The notes beneath the pieces were generated by a model. It saw nothing but the letters and a program-made list of their open reading frames with translations. It had not been told where the DNA came from and searched no databases. This document shows positions 35,405 through 45,300 of a stretch of 64,000 nucleotides of DNA, in pieces. The stretch spans positions 2,834,501 through 2,898,500 of the forward strand of contig NZ_CP123229.1 in the NCBI RefSeq assembly GCF_029855125.1. Direction: 5' to 3'. Both the position numbers and the translations under genes were made by a program. The DNA is from Methylocapsa sp. D3K7 (lineage in GTDB: Bacteria; Pseudomonadota; Alphaproteobacteria; Rhizobiales; Beijerinckiaceae). Within the stretch, counting starts at the first letter, position 1. Each line of letters begins with the position of its first letter.

Positions 35405-36256
35405 ATGACTTTGGCGCCTCTCCGGCGAATCTTGATCGAGCCCTTGGTTCGCGCCACGCTGCTTGAAGATCTTGGCCGCGCCGGCGATCTCACGACCGAC
35501 TCGATCATACCGGCCGGGTTCATTACCCGTACCGCTCTTGTGGCCCGCGAAAGCGGCGTCGTCGCCGGGCTCGATCTGGCAAGACTCGCTTTCGAACTGA
35601 TCGATCCGGATATCGCACTGGATATTTTATTGACCGACGGCGCGAGCACCACGCCAGGTCAAGTGATCGCCAGAATTAGCGGACCGGCGCGCGGAATTTT
35701 GACAGCCGAACGCACCGCGCTCAATTTTCTCGGGCATCTCAGCGGAATTGCGAGTGCAACGGCTTCCATCGTTGCATCGGTGTGCGGCACCAAGGCAAAG
35801 ATTGTTTGCACACGCAAGACGACGCCCGGTCTTCGTGCGGTTGAAAAATACGCGGTGCGCGCCGGCGGTGGCGCCAACCACCGCTTTGGCCTCGACGATG
35901 CCATCCTCATCAAGGACAACCATGTTGCGATCGCCGGCGGTATCGCCCCAGCCTTCCGGCGTGCCCGCGCGGCTGCCGGTCATCTGGTCAAAATCGAGAT
36001 CGAAGTCGATAATCTGGAGCAGCTTAAAGAAGCGCTCGGCGAAGGCGCCGATGCTGTGCTTCTGGACAATATGGATGTGGAGACGCTCGCCCGCGCCGTC
36101 ACGATCGTCGATGGCCGCGCGATCACGGAAGCCTCTGGGCGGGTGACGCCAAAGTCGGCCCCGGCGATTGCTGCAACCGGCATCGACCTGATCTCAATCG
36201 GCTGGCTTACACATAGCGCCACTGTGCTCGACATCGGGCTCGATTTCGAGACATAG
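35405..36256 (+). CDS. nadC: Nicotinate-nucleotide pyrophosphorylase (carboxylating)
   Basis: NadC converts quinolinate and PRPP to nicotinate mononucleotide, completing the de novo module nadABC. The 283-residue protein has EDLGRAGDLTTDSIIPAG, TAERTALNFLGHLSGIAS, the PRPP/quinolinate motif CTRKTTPGLRAVEKYAVRAGGGANHRFGLDD and the C-terminal IDLISIGWLTHSA. Confidence 0.95.
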   Translation: MTLAPLRRILIEPLVRATLLEDLGRAGDLTTDSIIPAGFITRTALVARESGVVAGLDLARLAFELIDPDIALDILLTDGASTTPGQVIARISGPARGILTAERTALNFLGHLSGIASATASIVASVCGTKAKIVCTRKTTPGLRAVEKYAVRAGGGANHRFGLDDAILIKDNHVAIAGGIAPAFRRARAAAGHLVKIEIEVDNLEQLKEALGEGADAVLLDNMDVETLARAVTIVDGRAITEASGRVTPKSAPAIAATGIDLISIGWLTHSATVLDIGLDFET

Positions 36257-36288
36257 CTTCCATCAAGCGTAGTGTGGTTCGTGTCTCT

Positions 36289-36540
36289 TTAATCGCCGGA
36301 GCGTGGGTTTTGCGGGTCGCCGCTCGGGTACCCTTTTTCATCGGATCCGCCCCAGAATGTTGAGGGATCTTCCATCCGGTAGATGGAACGTCCTTCGATC
36401 ATTCCATCGTCGGGATAGCCGTATTCCGCGCCGGGGAATACATAGGGTGCAGCTGGCACTATTACCCTCGGGGAGGCCACCGCTGACGTACCGCAAGCGA
36501 GGGCTGCTCCTAAAGTAATCAGTGCAATAATTTTCAACAT
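36289..36540 (-). CDS. Small exported protein, DUF-type, unknown function
   Basis: The 83-residue product has a signal peptide (MLKIIALITLGAALACGTSAVA) and an acidic, Gly/Pro/Tyr-rich mature part (PYVFPGAEYGYPDDGMIEGRSIYRMEDP). A GGAG site lies 7 bases upstream of ATG 36540; the frame is open to 36579 but has no ribosome site there. I recognise no family. Confidence 0.65.
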   Translation of the reverse strand: MLKIIALITLGAALACGTSAVASPRVIVPAAPYVFPGAEYGYPDDGMIEGRSIYRMEDPSTFWGGSDEKGYPSGDPQNPRSGD

Positions 36541-37090
36541 TGCCACTCTCCTTGTTTTTGGCGGGTTGGGTCCCGGCACATGATTTTTGAAGCTTTTATG
36601 ACAATGATATGAAACTCGCTAGAGACGTAAAAAATTCCAGAAGTAGTTTTCACGTTTCTGTTATCTCTTTAGTTAAGCGATAGAGATATTTTACTCTATA
36701 TACAATATAGAAAGTATTATTCTTGATGCTGTTCTTGCTGCCGAAGCGGCCGCTCGCGATTGGGGTGATGTCATTGGCGATGTTGCTACGCAGTCGGGGA
36801 AAACGGGGTGAGCGTTTGCCTGGGATAGTGCCTTGGCTCAATCGATCCGCATCAGGCCAACCCCGGCTTCGTTTCGACAAGTCCTTTGGCATGACATGGA
36901 AATACTATCCAAAGACCCTGGTGAATCAGGCTGATCTTGCATCACCAGTCTGCCTTGGAATTCGCCATCTAATCGCGATAGGCCCTCGCCAATCCCTCTT
37001 GATTTCAAACGGATCGGCCCTCTTGCCTAAGAACCGGGCCTATGCGACATACGCCCGCGCTCCAAAATTTTAAAATTTGCATGCGTGAAA
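36541..37090. other. 550-base spacer before tRNA-Thr
   Basis: This is an AT-rich stretch at 36600-36730 followed by GC-richer DNA. Open frames exist on both strands (36723-37073 plus, 36650-36892 minus), but neither has a ribosome site or protein-like composition. I support no gene here. It may contain the promoter of tRNA-Thr. Confidence 0.45.
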
Positions 37091-37165
<75 letters not shown>

Positions 37166-37363
37166 TTCAAACCTTCGGAAATACCGGTCTTTTCGGCGGC
37201 ACATAAGACGTTTGGGCGCAGGTAAGCGCCGTTTTAGTCTGGGGAAAATCCGGGGACAGGTTTTCTAGTGTCTCTACCTTCTGTGCCGCGAGACAGAAAC
37301 GTCATTCTTGGTGATCTGCCGCACCACAATTGCACGGCATTCATTGAGGCGCCCGGTCTTTCG

Positions 37364-38326
37364 CTAGAGGTTGAGGATTCGCCTTGGATCGAGGCGTCCA
37401 CGAAAAAAATCGGAAAGGCCGAGGAGGTTGCCGAACGCCCGGCCGCGGCGATCAATCCAAGGCTCCGGGTTAAACGATTTTATGATGTTTGCCAGAACGT
37501 TACGAATCATCTGCGATGCCACGCCGCCCGCATGTACGGTGCCCTTGCGCCAAAGGTAATAGGGATTGGCAATCTGTGAATAGCCATACCGGAGCCCGGA
37601 GGTGCGGCCGTTCTTGACGCCAAGATGAACACCGGTCATTCGCGGGTTCTTGACGATCTGGCCGTAGGCCGCAAGCTGGCGGGAAAAATCGACGTCTTCC
37701 GCCCAGGCGTAGAAGGGCAGATTTTCGTCGAATCGCAAGCCATGCGCGAGGACCGGCGCCAAGCGCACGGCCATGTTGCAGCCATAGGCATTATATTGGT
37801 CGATCAACGGCATCGCGGCCTCTGACGGCACGAAGGATGCAAGGACGGCCCTCGCTTCGCCAGCAGTGAGGCCTGGCCCCTTGATGTCATCGGCGAGTGT
37901 TCTGCCGGTCGCCACCAGAACCGCGGGATTTGCCACCAAGCAGTCTTCGAGTTCGGCCAGATAGGTTGGCTCGGGGAAGAAATCGTCATCAAAAAACATG
38001 ACAACGTCAAATTGCTGTGCGGCGCAAAGAATCGCATTGCGCTGCATGGGCAAGCCCCGCGAACCTTGGACGATCTGCACAGGGAAGGGCAGTTTCGCCG
38101 CCTGGGACGCATCAAAGTCGTCCGACGCCGCAGGACAAATCAATACTGCCTCAGGAAACCGAGTTTGACGCGCGAGTACAGCCAAAGTGTCCGCGAGAAT
38201 CAAGCGGCGGCCAGCAGTCGGGATCCCTACCGCGATTCTCAGTCCTGGGCGTATCAACTCAGTCGGGCCAACTTCATGAGCCGACATCCGCTGGATGTTA
38301 CGATGCCAGCGCGATGAATGGATCAT
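37364..38326 (-). CDS. Family 2 glycosyltransferase (island)
   Basis: The protein has a GT-A fold: RIAVGIPTAGRRLILADTLAVLARQ at the nucleotide site, the acidic DxD region FFDDDFFPEP and a later AWAEDVDFSRQL that fits the catalytic base area. The C terminus (LLGLSDFFRGRLDPRRIL) is amphipathic. Several starts are possible; ATG 38326 has a GAGG site and gives about 320 residues. It is the island gene nearest tRNA-Thr. It could modify surface sugars; acceptor and donor are unknown. Confidence 0.8.
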   Translation of the reverse strand: MIHSSRWHRNIQRMSAHEVGPTELIRPGLRIAVGIPTAGRRLILADTLAVLARQTRFPEAVLICPAASDDFDASQAAKLPFPVQIVQGSRGLPMQRNAILCAAQQFDVVMFFDDDFFPEPTYLAELEDCLVANPAVLVATGRTLADDIKGPGLTAGEARAVLASFVPSEAAMPLIDQYNAYGCNMAVRLAPVLAHGLRFDENLPFYAWAEDVDFSRQLAAYGQIVKNPRMTGVHLGVKNGRTSGLRYGYSQIANPYYLWRKGTVHAGGVASQMIRNVLANIIKSFNPEPWIDRRGRAFGNLLGLSDFFRGRLDPRRILNL

Positions 38327-38508
38327 TCCTTTGCCCTCTCTCGCAATCCTTCGAGAAGGTGGTTCGGAAAAGTGCCTCATCGATGCTCGGGCGCCTGTTT
38401 TCTGCATTTTCTTTGCTTAGAAACCGTTTTGACCGCTCATGAACGCAGCCGCCGGTAAGATTGTCACGGAACCGCTTCCTCCGCATCCCCTGTTAGGGGG
38501 ACACCGCT

Positions 38509-38652
38509 TCAGACCCTGATCGCCGCGATGGCGCAGGCGCCGATGGTGAGGGCGCCCGCGATCGTTGGCTCGTCGTCAAGGGATTCGATCCACCACGCCA
38601 CCAAAAGCACCACCAGCGCGATGATGGCGAGCCAAAGCGGCGAATAGGTCAT
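38509..38652 (-). CDS. Tiny two-helix membrane protein of the lysis cassette
   Basis: The 47-residue product (MTYSPLWLAIIALVVLLVAWWIESLDDEPTIAGALTIG...) has two hydrophobic segments separated by an acidic turn. Its ATG overlaps the stop of the holin-like gene (ATGA), so it is translated with it. It may be a second holin component, but this is inferred only from position. Confidence 0.6.
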   Translation of the reverse strand: MTYSPLWLAIIALVVLLVAWWIESLDDEPTIAGALTIGACAIAAIRV

Positions 38653-39059
38653 CGGCGGGTCAGCCAGGCCGAAGTCGCCGACAGCACCGGCGCCACCGGC
38701 GAGACGACGATGAAGCTGCTGAGGATGACCCACGCATAGCCATCCCAGGGGGGAGGCAGCTTGGCGATCGCCCAGCCCATATGGAACACGCTGTCAAGCA
38801 CGATCGCGCCGAAATAAAAGACGCAAAGCTCGCCTGCCAGACAGGCGATGATCTTCGGCCCGATCCAGGCGTTATTCGCCGCCTTGATCTGCTCGGCCTG
38901 GATTTGCGCGGCGAGTGTGGCTTTGCCGAGCTCGACGTCCGCGCCCATGGCACTTTGCGCGCCCGACAGATTGATGTCCTGTTTTTTGCCGAGGTAGGTG
39001 AAGAGCGCTGGAAACAGATTCCCGAGCGCTGGGAGGATCAAGCCAAGGATAGCGATCAT
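38649..39059 (-). CDS. Phage holin-like membrane protein
   Basis: The 136-residue protein has an N-terminal hydrophobic segment (IAILGLILPALGNLFPALFTYLG). A helical region ELGKATLAAQIQAEQIKAANNAW follows, and then two more membrane segments (ACLAGELCVFYFGAIVL and YAWVILSSFIVVSPVAPVL). This resembles three-helix holins of phages and gene-transfer agents. It lies three bases after another membrane gene and shortly after an endolysin. Confidence 0.65.
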   Translation of the reverse strand: MIAILGLILPALGNLFPALFTYLGKKQDINLSGAQSAMGADVELGKATLAAQIQAEQIKAANNAWIGPKIIACLAGELCVFYFGAIVLDSVFHMGWAIAKLPPPWDGYAWVILSSFIVVSPVAPVLSATSAWLTRR

Positions 39060-39062
39060 GGC

Positions 39063-39452
39063 TTAGACTTTCGGAGCGACGGGCGGCGCAGGAACCGCGA
39101 CAGGCGGCAAAGCGGCCGCGGCGTTGAGGCCCGAGAAATGCGCCCATAGCGTCGCGAACCATAGCCCGGCCGACACCATCGCCGCATGCTCATGGCTCAT
39201 AAATTGATCCCAGCCGAAGCCGACGAGTTTATCGCCTTCCGTTGTCACAAAGGAAAACAAGGTGCTCAGCGTCGCTAGAAATGGTGTCTTAAGGCCGAGC
39301 ATCATCAGCCAGATTTTTTGCAAGACCGAAAGCTCGCCGGATGCCAGCTTTTGATCGATGCCTATCGTGGCCCGGAATTTGGCGAGCTGCGGAACGACGA
39401 AGAAGAACATGACGAAGAGCAGCGCGATGATGATCAAAGGGACGGTATACAT
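39063..39452 (-). CDS. Phage-cassette membrane protein
   Basis: The 129-residue protein begins with a strong transmembrane helix (YTVPLIIIALLFVMFFFVVPQL), then a soluble stretch and a second, weaker hydrophobic part (AAMVSAGLWFATLWAHFSGL). The end is proline-rich. An AGGAG site sits 5 bases before its ATG. It lies between the endolysin and the holin-like gene and probably belongs to the lysis module; I do not recognise a family. Confidence 0.65.
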   Translation of the reverse strand: MYTVPLIIIALLFVMFFFVVPQLAKFRATIGIDQKLASGELSVLQKIWLMMLGLKTPFLATLSTLFSFVTTEGDKLVGFGWDQFMSHEHAAMVSAGLWFATLWAHFSGLNAAAALPPVAVPAPPVAPKV

Positions 39453-39460
39453 GGGGGCTC

Positions 39461-40321
39461 CTATTTTGACGGGGACATTTCGGCATTGGCGATGGCGGCC
39501 TTTGCCGCATCGAGCTCCGCCTGTTCGGCGGAAATTGCTTTGGCCTTGAGATCGGCCTGGACACCGGCTGCGGTCTTCGCGGCGAGCGCCGCCGCTTGCG
39601 TGGCTTTCATGCGCGCGACGGCATCCGACAGCGCGTCGACTCGTGCGCCCTGCCGCCAAGTGTTGAATGCCGTGATTGCCGACGCCAGAACCACGAAGCC
39701 GATGATGGCCGCTAACGCCCATGCGCCGCCGATGAGATAATGATGCGCGCTACCGGCGGCGACTGCCCCGGCGGTAATGGTGCGCGCCGGCGCTTTCGAG
39801 CCTTTCTTGGCAATGGCAGCCTGCAGGGCGGGTTCGAGCGGTGCGCCGGCCATGACCAGCGCCGTCGCCTCGCATTGCGCCACACGGCGTCCCCAGCCCG
39901 CGCTAAATCGCGACCAAGAGCCTAGCGAGTGCATGAAGGACAAGCGATCCGCGCAGATCTTGTGAATCAGTGGCGCCGGATCCTTGGCTCCCCCAGCGAT
40001 CGCCTGCAGGCGCTCCCAATTGGCTTTGGCAGGGCCTGAGTTAATCGCATAATCGAAGATGCAAAGATCGACGCCCGTCGCGAGGTCATCGCCACGGATC
40101 GGCTGCCAATAGCCAATGGCATAAATCTCCGCGATCTCCGCGTCGCCGATCAAAAACACGTCCTGGCGCGGCAAGCCTTTCTTGTCGCGATAGGCGTCAT
40201 ACGTCGTGTGGGTGATGCCGCCGCGCCCGGTCCGGCCTCCTCGATCGCCAGGCGTGTCCGTATTGCCGCCCTCCTGCTTGCGTACGAACGCAACGCAGGC
40301 CGGATAATTATCGTGAGCCAT
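39461..40321 (-). CDS. Phage endolysin, GH108-type N-acetylmuramidase
   Basis: The 286-residue protein starts with a glycosyl-hydrolase-108 domain (residues 1-90): FVRKQEGGNTDTPGDRGGRTGRGGIT contains the expected catalytic Glu in EGG (Glu17). The PG_binding_3 part follows (DLCIFDYAINSGPAKANWERLQ). A transmembrane helix near residue 200 (GGAWALAAIIGFVVLASAITAF) and a coiled, Ala-rich tail complete it. The membrane helix suggests a membrane-tethered lysin. ATG 40321 has a GGAG site, while the in-frame TTG at 40333 does not. Confidence 0.82.
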   Translation of the reverse strand: MAHDNYPACVAFVRKQEGGNTDTPGDRGGRTGRGGITHTTYDAYRDKKGLPRQDVFLIGDAEIAEIYAIGYWQPIRGDDLATGVDLCIFDYAINSGPAKANWERLQAIAGGAKDPAPLIHKICADRLSFMHSLGSWSRFSAGWGRRVAQCEATALVMAGAPLEPALQAAIAKKGSKAPARTITAGAVAAGSAHHYLIGGAWALAAIIGFVVLASAITAFNTWRQGARVDALSDAVARMKATQAAALAAKTAAGVQADLKAKAISAEQAELDAAKAAIANAEMSPSK

Positions 40322-40357
40322 GGGGGTCTCCAAAGAAAGATTGGCCAGCGAACGGTC

Positions 40358-41452
40358 TTAGACGAGGCTCATCCGCCCTTGATGCGCAGACCCAAAGGTC
40401 GCTGCGAACCGCCGCGTCCACACCTGTTCGGAAGCCCGGCAATAGGCGCTCAAATCCCGCCGCTGCTGGTGGATGCGGACATGCGAGCCTTGAGCGCTCT
40501 CATTCCAAATCATCATCATCCGGCCGACAATCGAGTGTAGCGACGTCGGGTCCGCATGCGCATAAGCGCCGATCCACGGAATGTCTGGCGAGACCACCAA
40601 TGGCACTGACCCTGCCATGGCATCGGCGGAGACAATATTGAACGTCTCACTGAACGAAACCTGCATGGCGATATTCATGCTGCCGATCAGCTGCAGAAAA
40701 TCCTTGTGCGAAAGCCAATCGTGCTCGACCAGCTCGCTGCGGATTGTCTGGGCAAAAAGCTCGCGGATGTTTTTCAAAACCGGCGAAGCATTGCCCTCGA
40801 CGCGCGAACTGTTGATGTGAAAGCGCACCGGCATATCCACGGCATCACTCAAGGCGATCGCCGCGATCGCCTGAATAAGTTGATTTTTTAACGGCCGAAT
40901 CGCGCCGAAGCAGGCGATATCGATCGCACGAGCATTTTCCCTCGACGGGCGGCCTATATGCTCAGGGCTTGGCGACGGGTAGAAGTTCGGGCCGAAGGTC
41001 ACCAGCTGCTCCGGCAGTCCAGCAGCAACGGCAATCGCACGCAAATCTTCTTGCGCGCGAAGGCTGTTGCTCATGACCTCGACGCCGCGTTTTAGATATT
41101 CGATCGTCCAGCCGATCGCGATACCTTCGTTTGATAGAAAGGGAATTTCGGAGTGGTTCCGGACGATCCACCGGACGGTCCGGTGCAGCGGCTTGAGCAC
41201 GTCGAATTTTTCCGGCACGACCCAAAACGCTTCGATGAAGACATGCGTCGGCTTGAAGGAATTTACTTCACGGTCAATGGAATTGTTATCTGGAACAATG
41301 ACCATCTTGGCCTTGACGCCGTGCCGGGTAAGCATATCGACAAGAAACGTGACCGAGTTTGAGAGCCCCGACGAAAGATGGCCGCCGCTCGTGCCGTATC
41401 CTCCATAACTGGTTTCGTTTTGCTTGAGGATAAAAAGCAGTCGCGGGATCAT
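40358..41452 (-). CDS. GT4-type glycosyltransferase (phage-associated)
   Basis: The 364-residue protein has a GT-B fold. The N terminus MIPRLLFILKQNETSYGGYG suits a sugar-binding Rossmann half. The C-terminal part shows the GT4 nucleotide-sugar motif SFSETFNIVSADAMAGSVPLVVSPDIPWIG, with Glu and Asp at the usual E-x7-D spacing. Phages of this group often carry such genes beside tail genes, possibly for host-surface or virion modification. Sugar and acceptor are unknown. Confidence 0.75.
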   Translation of the reverse strand: MIPRLLFILKQNETSYGGYGTSGGHLSSGLSNSVTFLVDMLTRHGVKAKMVIVPDNNSIDREVNSFKPTHVFIEAFWVVPEKFDVLKPLHRTVRWIVRNHSEIPFLSNEGIAIGWTIEYLKRGVEVMSNSLRAQEDLRAIAVAAGLPEQLVTFGPNFYPSPSPEHIGRPSRENARAIDIACFGAIRPLKNQLIQAIAAIALSDAVDMPVRFHINSSRVEGNASPVLKNIRELFAQTIRSELVEHDWLSHKDFLQLIGSMNIAMQVSFSETFNIVSADAMAGSVPLVVSPDIPWIGAYAHADPTSLHSIVGRMMMIWNESAQGSHVRIHQQRRDLSAYCRASEQVWTRRFAATFGSAHQGRMSLV

Positions 41453-41499
41453 AAGAGCTCCTTCAATTCAGTCTTTGGTTAGTTTCGATGCCGCGAATT

Positions 41500-42345
41500 T
41501 CAGAACGATTCGACGTCTTCGATAGTTGGGTACACAATGATCCCACTTTCAAGATCGAGCCGTCCCTGTGGATCGGTCAAAAGCCGCATGAGAGTTGTAG
41601 GATTGGCGAATTCACATGGTGTCGCGGCGCCGATCGATGCGCGCAGCCAGGGATTATCGACATGATAAGTCGCGTAATAGTCGAGGGCCTGCGCGAGACC
41701 TGGAATCAGCCGCGCGTCCCATAGATAGACGCCAGAAACCCGTCACCGAGATAGGTTGAGGTTGTGTTGCTGATTCAAGATGGCATTGCCCATTCGGTGT
41801 TATGCCACTCGTGTAGGGCTGGCCTCTGATCTCACGACGATACCAGCCATTGCCGATCGTCTTCATGTTTGCAAAAGCGCCAGAGGCAGTTTCCGATGGA
41901 AGACCCGGATTTTATCCAAGCCGCATTTGAAAAATCAAAAGGAGCAGTCAAAAGAGTCTACCGCGTCGCCACACTGCCAGAGAATGCCAATTGCATGTTC
42001 TCGTACAAGAGGCCCGCGATCGAGAAACGGTGCCCCGCGAGATCAGATCGCTTCGCTGCACGGTGGGCGGTAGCGACGTCGCATGGAGCACCGCCGCATC
42101 TGCCGTCACCAAGATCAAACTTGCGCCGCAAAAGGCCGACGTCCGCAATCGAAGATCGGCATGTTGAAACTGCCAAGGCGCCCTTGCAGCGCCGCGATGA
42201 AGCCGCGCCATTTGACCAGCGCCTTCGCATCCATCGCAGGCAGCGTGAGTTTTCTTCCCAGCGTGCCGCTGGCGACGCGACAATCTACTCGCTGCCGGCG
42301 AGATGTGATCGTCGGCGTCAATACGGGGCGTGCAGGATGCACGCT
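41500..42345 (-). pseudogene. Degenerate phage tail/structural gene
   Basis: On the minus strand, several reading frames carry successive pieces of one or two phage structural proteins, each broken by frameshifts. The 5' piece has LTLPAMDAKALVKWRGFIAALQGRLGSF (42120-42260). Next comes AGHRFSIAGLLYENMQL, then TYLGDG, then GVYLWDARLIPGLAQALDYYATY and finally TLMRLLTDPQGRLDLESGIIVYP ending at TGA 41500. At about 41740 the GGT GAC GGG TTT context would rejoin TYLGDG to VSGVYLWD if one G were restored. The gene appears inactive. Confidence 0.65.
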
Positions 42346-42351
42346 GGTGGC

Positions 42352-45300
42352 TTACCCCACGAGCACTTCCGCCGCCGAGGATCTTGACTCACGTTCCGAA
42401 CGCCCGCGCGGCGGGCGGTGGATGGGATCGGCGCCGATCGTGCCGACGAGCGAACGGCGGTACTCAGGTGCGCTCACGCGCTCCAGCTCGGCCTGAGCGT
42501 GATCCAGCCGCCCGGCGATGCCGAGTCGTTCCGCCTCCTCACGGTGACCGGCCCGCGCCAGAAACTCGGTCAAGCTCCGGACGTGACGCTCCCAGAGAGC
42601 GACATCCCGCTTCTGCTTGATCGCAAGCCGCTCAAGATACCAATCGCTGGCGAGTAGCGATTCACGGGTGAAGAGGGCTCGAATTTCGGGATGGGCGGCG
42701 TCTCTCTTCTCGTAGTGGCCATACGCCATGATGTGAAGCAGCGCTTTGAGCGGGGGACAAGCGTCGTCGATTGTGCCATCCGCGAAGTACGCCTCAGCCA
42801 TGCGCTGCTGCGCCTCCACGATGTTATTGACCCCATCAGCAAAGACTGCAGGATCCTGAATCTCGGGCTTGAGAATCTCCTCGGTGAAGACCGCGGTGGG
42901 ATTGTCGAACACCCGCCCGAAGTAGGTGCGCACGAACTTGGCGGTGATGCGATAGCCGAGCCGGCTGGCGAGGACCGTCCGTCCTGCGAACTCGTAGTCT
43001 TCGAGCTTTTCCAGGTGACCGGCATCGATCAGTCGCTTCGGGTCGCGCTCGTGGGGGAACAGCCGGCACCAGATCTCGGGAATCAGCAGACTGATGTCGT
43101 GATCCACTCGGTATCGCGGTCCGATGAAACCGGCGGCGGAGCTGAAGCCCGCATACCCCGTGAGCAACATGGAAACCAGAGCGTTGTTGAGATCGGCCGT
43201 GGCCGCGAGCGCATTGAACGGCCCTTTCGTGAGGGCGCCCTCCGAGCCCGCGCCCGTGGTGCTTGGCGAGGTTCCCGTCAGTGAGCACACATAGTCCATG
43301 AAGAGCTCGGGTAACTCCTGGTAGTGGATGGGTCCGTACACGCAGAGCGGGCGAACACCGTCGTCGGGCCGGTTGTTGCGGCGACCTGAGAGCACGCTGA
43401 TCACCGGGAACAGCACAGGCGCGTGGAGCGGCAGCCGCCGGTTGAGCCTCGCGCCCATCTCCGCGACGTACCGGTCGCGGGGTCGAGCGAGGTCCGGCCG
43501 CACCTGAAGGTAGCGCGGGTTCTTGGTACGCTTGCCGCCGACGAGTCGCGGCTCGGCTGAGGAGATCGAGTAGCCGCTGTCGGTGCGCGCCGCGTTGGCG
43601 GCCACGTGCTCCCGCATCGGTTGAGTGAAAGCGTCGTGGACCGCCACGTCCTCGACGATACGCTTCGCGTCCTCCCGGGTGAGAGGCTGAAAATTTGAGC
43701 AAAAGAGCCCGAGGCCTGCCATGTCTTCCTCGGTCTGCCGGTCGAAGCCGGGATGGATCGCGTCGTCGGGGCGCTGAAAGAGCCTGAACTCGCAGTTATG
43801 CGCCAGCTTCAAACTTGGGTGAAAGTTGTACCAGCCCGGGAGCCCAGCGAGCCGACGTGCCGGGACCACCACCGAGGCAGTGATGTCGTCCTCCATCTGG
43901 ACCTTGTCGGCCGCGACGAAGTCCTGCCTCAGCTTGTAGGTCCGCCACGCACCGTTCTCCTCGCGTCCGATCCGGAGATAGCTGGCGACCAGCCTCCGCC
44001 CTTCGTACTTCAGCTCGTGTCCAGGGGCGCCGTTGATGATGTCGACGCTGAAGTGGCGACGCCAATCGTCGCCCCATTCCGGACGGTGAAAGCGCTTGAT
44101 CACGAACACCAGTGCGCGGACCTGGTTCGGGATACTCTCGAGCCAGGCATTGTATTCCGGTGTGAATTCGGCCGGATTGGGTGTGAGCAGCTTGATCACC
44201 GAGCCGAGTGAGCGATCGGTGGAGAGGATTGGGCGGTCGTCGTAGCTCCGATCGAAAATGGCCTGTACCGTGGCCATGTCATGCTCGAAGCTCTGTACGT
44301 GGAACGACCCGGGCAGCACGGCGTCGACCAAGCTCTTACTGATCTCCGACTTTCCCCCGCCCGACACCGTGCTGGGCTTGTGGCAGAAGGCGCCTTCCGG
44401 AACCGACCCGACCAGACGCCAGCTCGGCGCCGCCTGGTGCTTGGTCATCCGGATCTTGTAGCCGCTGGGATGAATGTAGATTCGGCCGGGCAACAGCTTG
44501 AGATGTTGTTGCTGCCCTTTGCTCACCCATGTGATGTCCTGCCGGGGGACATCGATCTCCATGTCTTCCGGCATGTAATGGATTTCGGGGTACAGCGCGT
44601 CGGTCGCGTACCCAGTGTCGTGGAACTTCGCGCGCTCGCCCAGCAGTGCACGAACTTCGGTGAATTTGTGGCCGGCGCTCACCACCCGGACGTGATCGGG
44701 GACGAAGCGGTCGCCAAGATTGAAGGTCGCGAAGGCCAGCGCACCGCCCGCGTGCTCCTCCTCTGCCATGCCGAACAGGTTCGCACTGTAGCCGATCTGA
44801 GTCTTGACCTCCTTCTTGCAATACCCGAAGTAGTTATCGGCAAGAATCGTCACCATGACGCCTTGGATGCTGCGTGACGTGACCTTGAATGGGCTGCCGT
44901 TGTTGTACAGTTCGCTCTCCGCTTCCCAACACATCCCCGCCGCGTACTCAGCCTCGCTGGCGAGGCTCACATGGGGCAGGCCGAGGTCTTTCTTGCGCAG
45001 GCTGGTGAGATGGGGCGCGAGGATCACGCAGCCGCTGTGCCCGGTCCAACCGTCGACGTCGAGCGCGGCGTCGTGTGCGGGGAGGTAGGGGTCGCCCGCG
45101 TTGCCGAAGATGCTCTCGATAAAGTCCAGATTGGAAACGAGCCCACCGGGCACGAAGAATCGCACTTCCATGCGCTTTTCCGGCGTGAATTTCGGGACTG
45201 CGGGACACACGACCGGCCGCAGCAGGAGCGATACCATGGTTTCAACGGGCTTCGGCCAGTTCGCCGTGAACGGCAGGCGCTTGAGCTCGGCCGGGGGCCG

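Noticed and set aside
36723..37073. Open frame of 116 codons before tRNA-Thr
   Set aside because: No ribosome site, atypical composition and no recognisable motif; an opposite-strand frame (36650-36892) is equally open.
41869..42387. Plus-strand frame of about 170 codons over the tail pseudogene
   Set aside because: It is antisense to recognisable phage protein pieces and has no protein-like motif.
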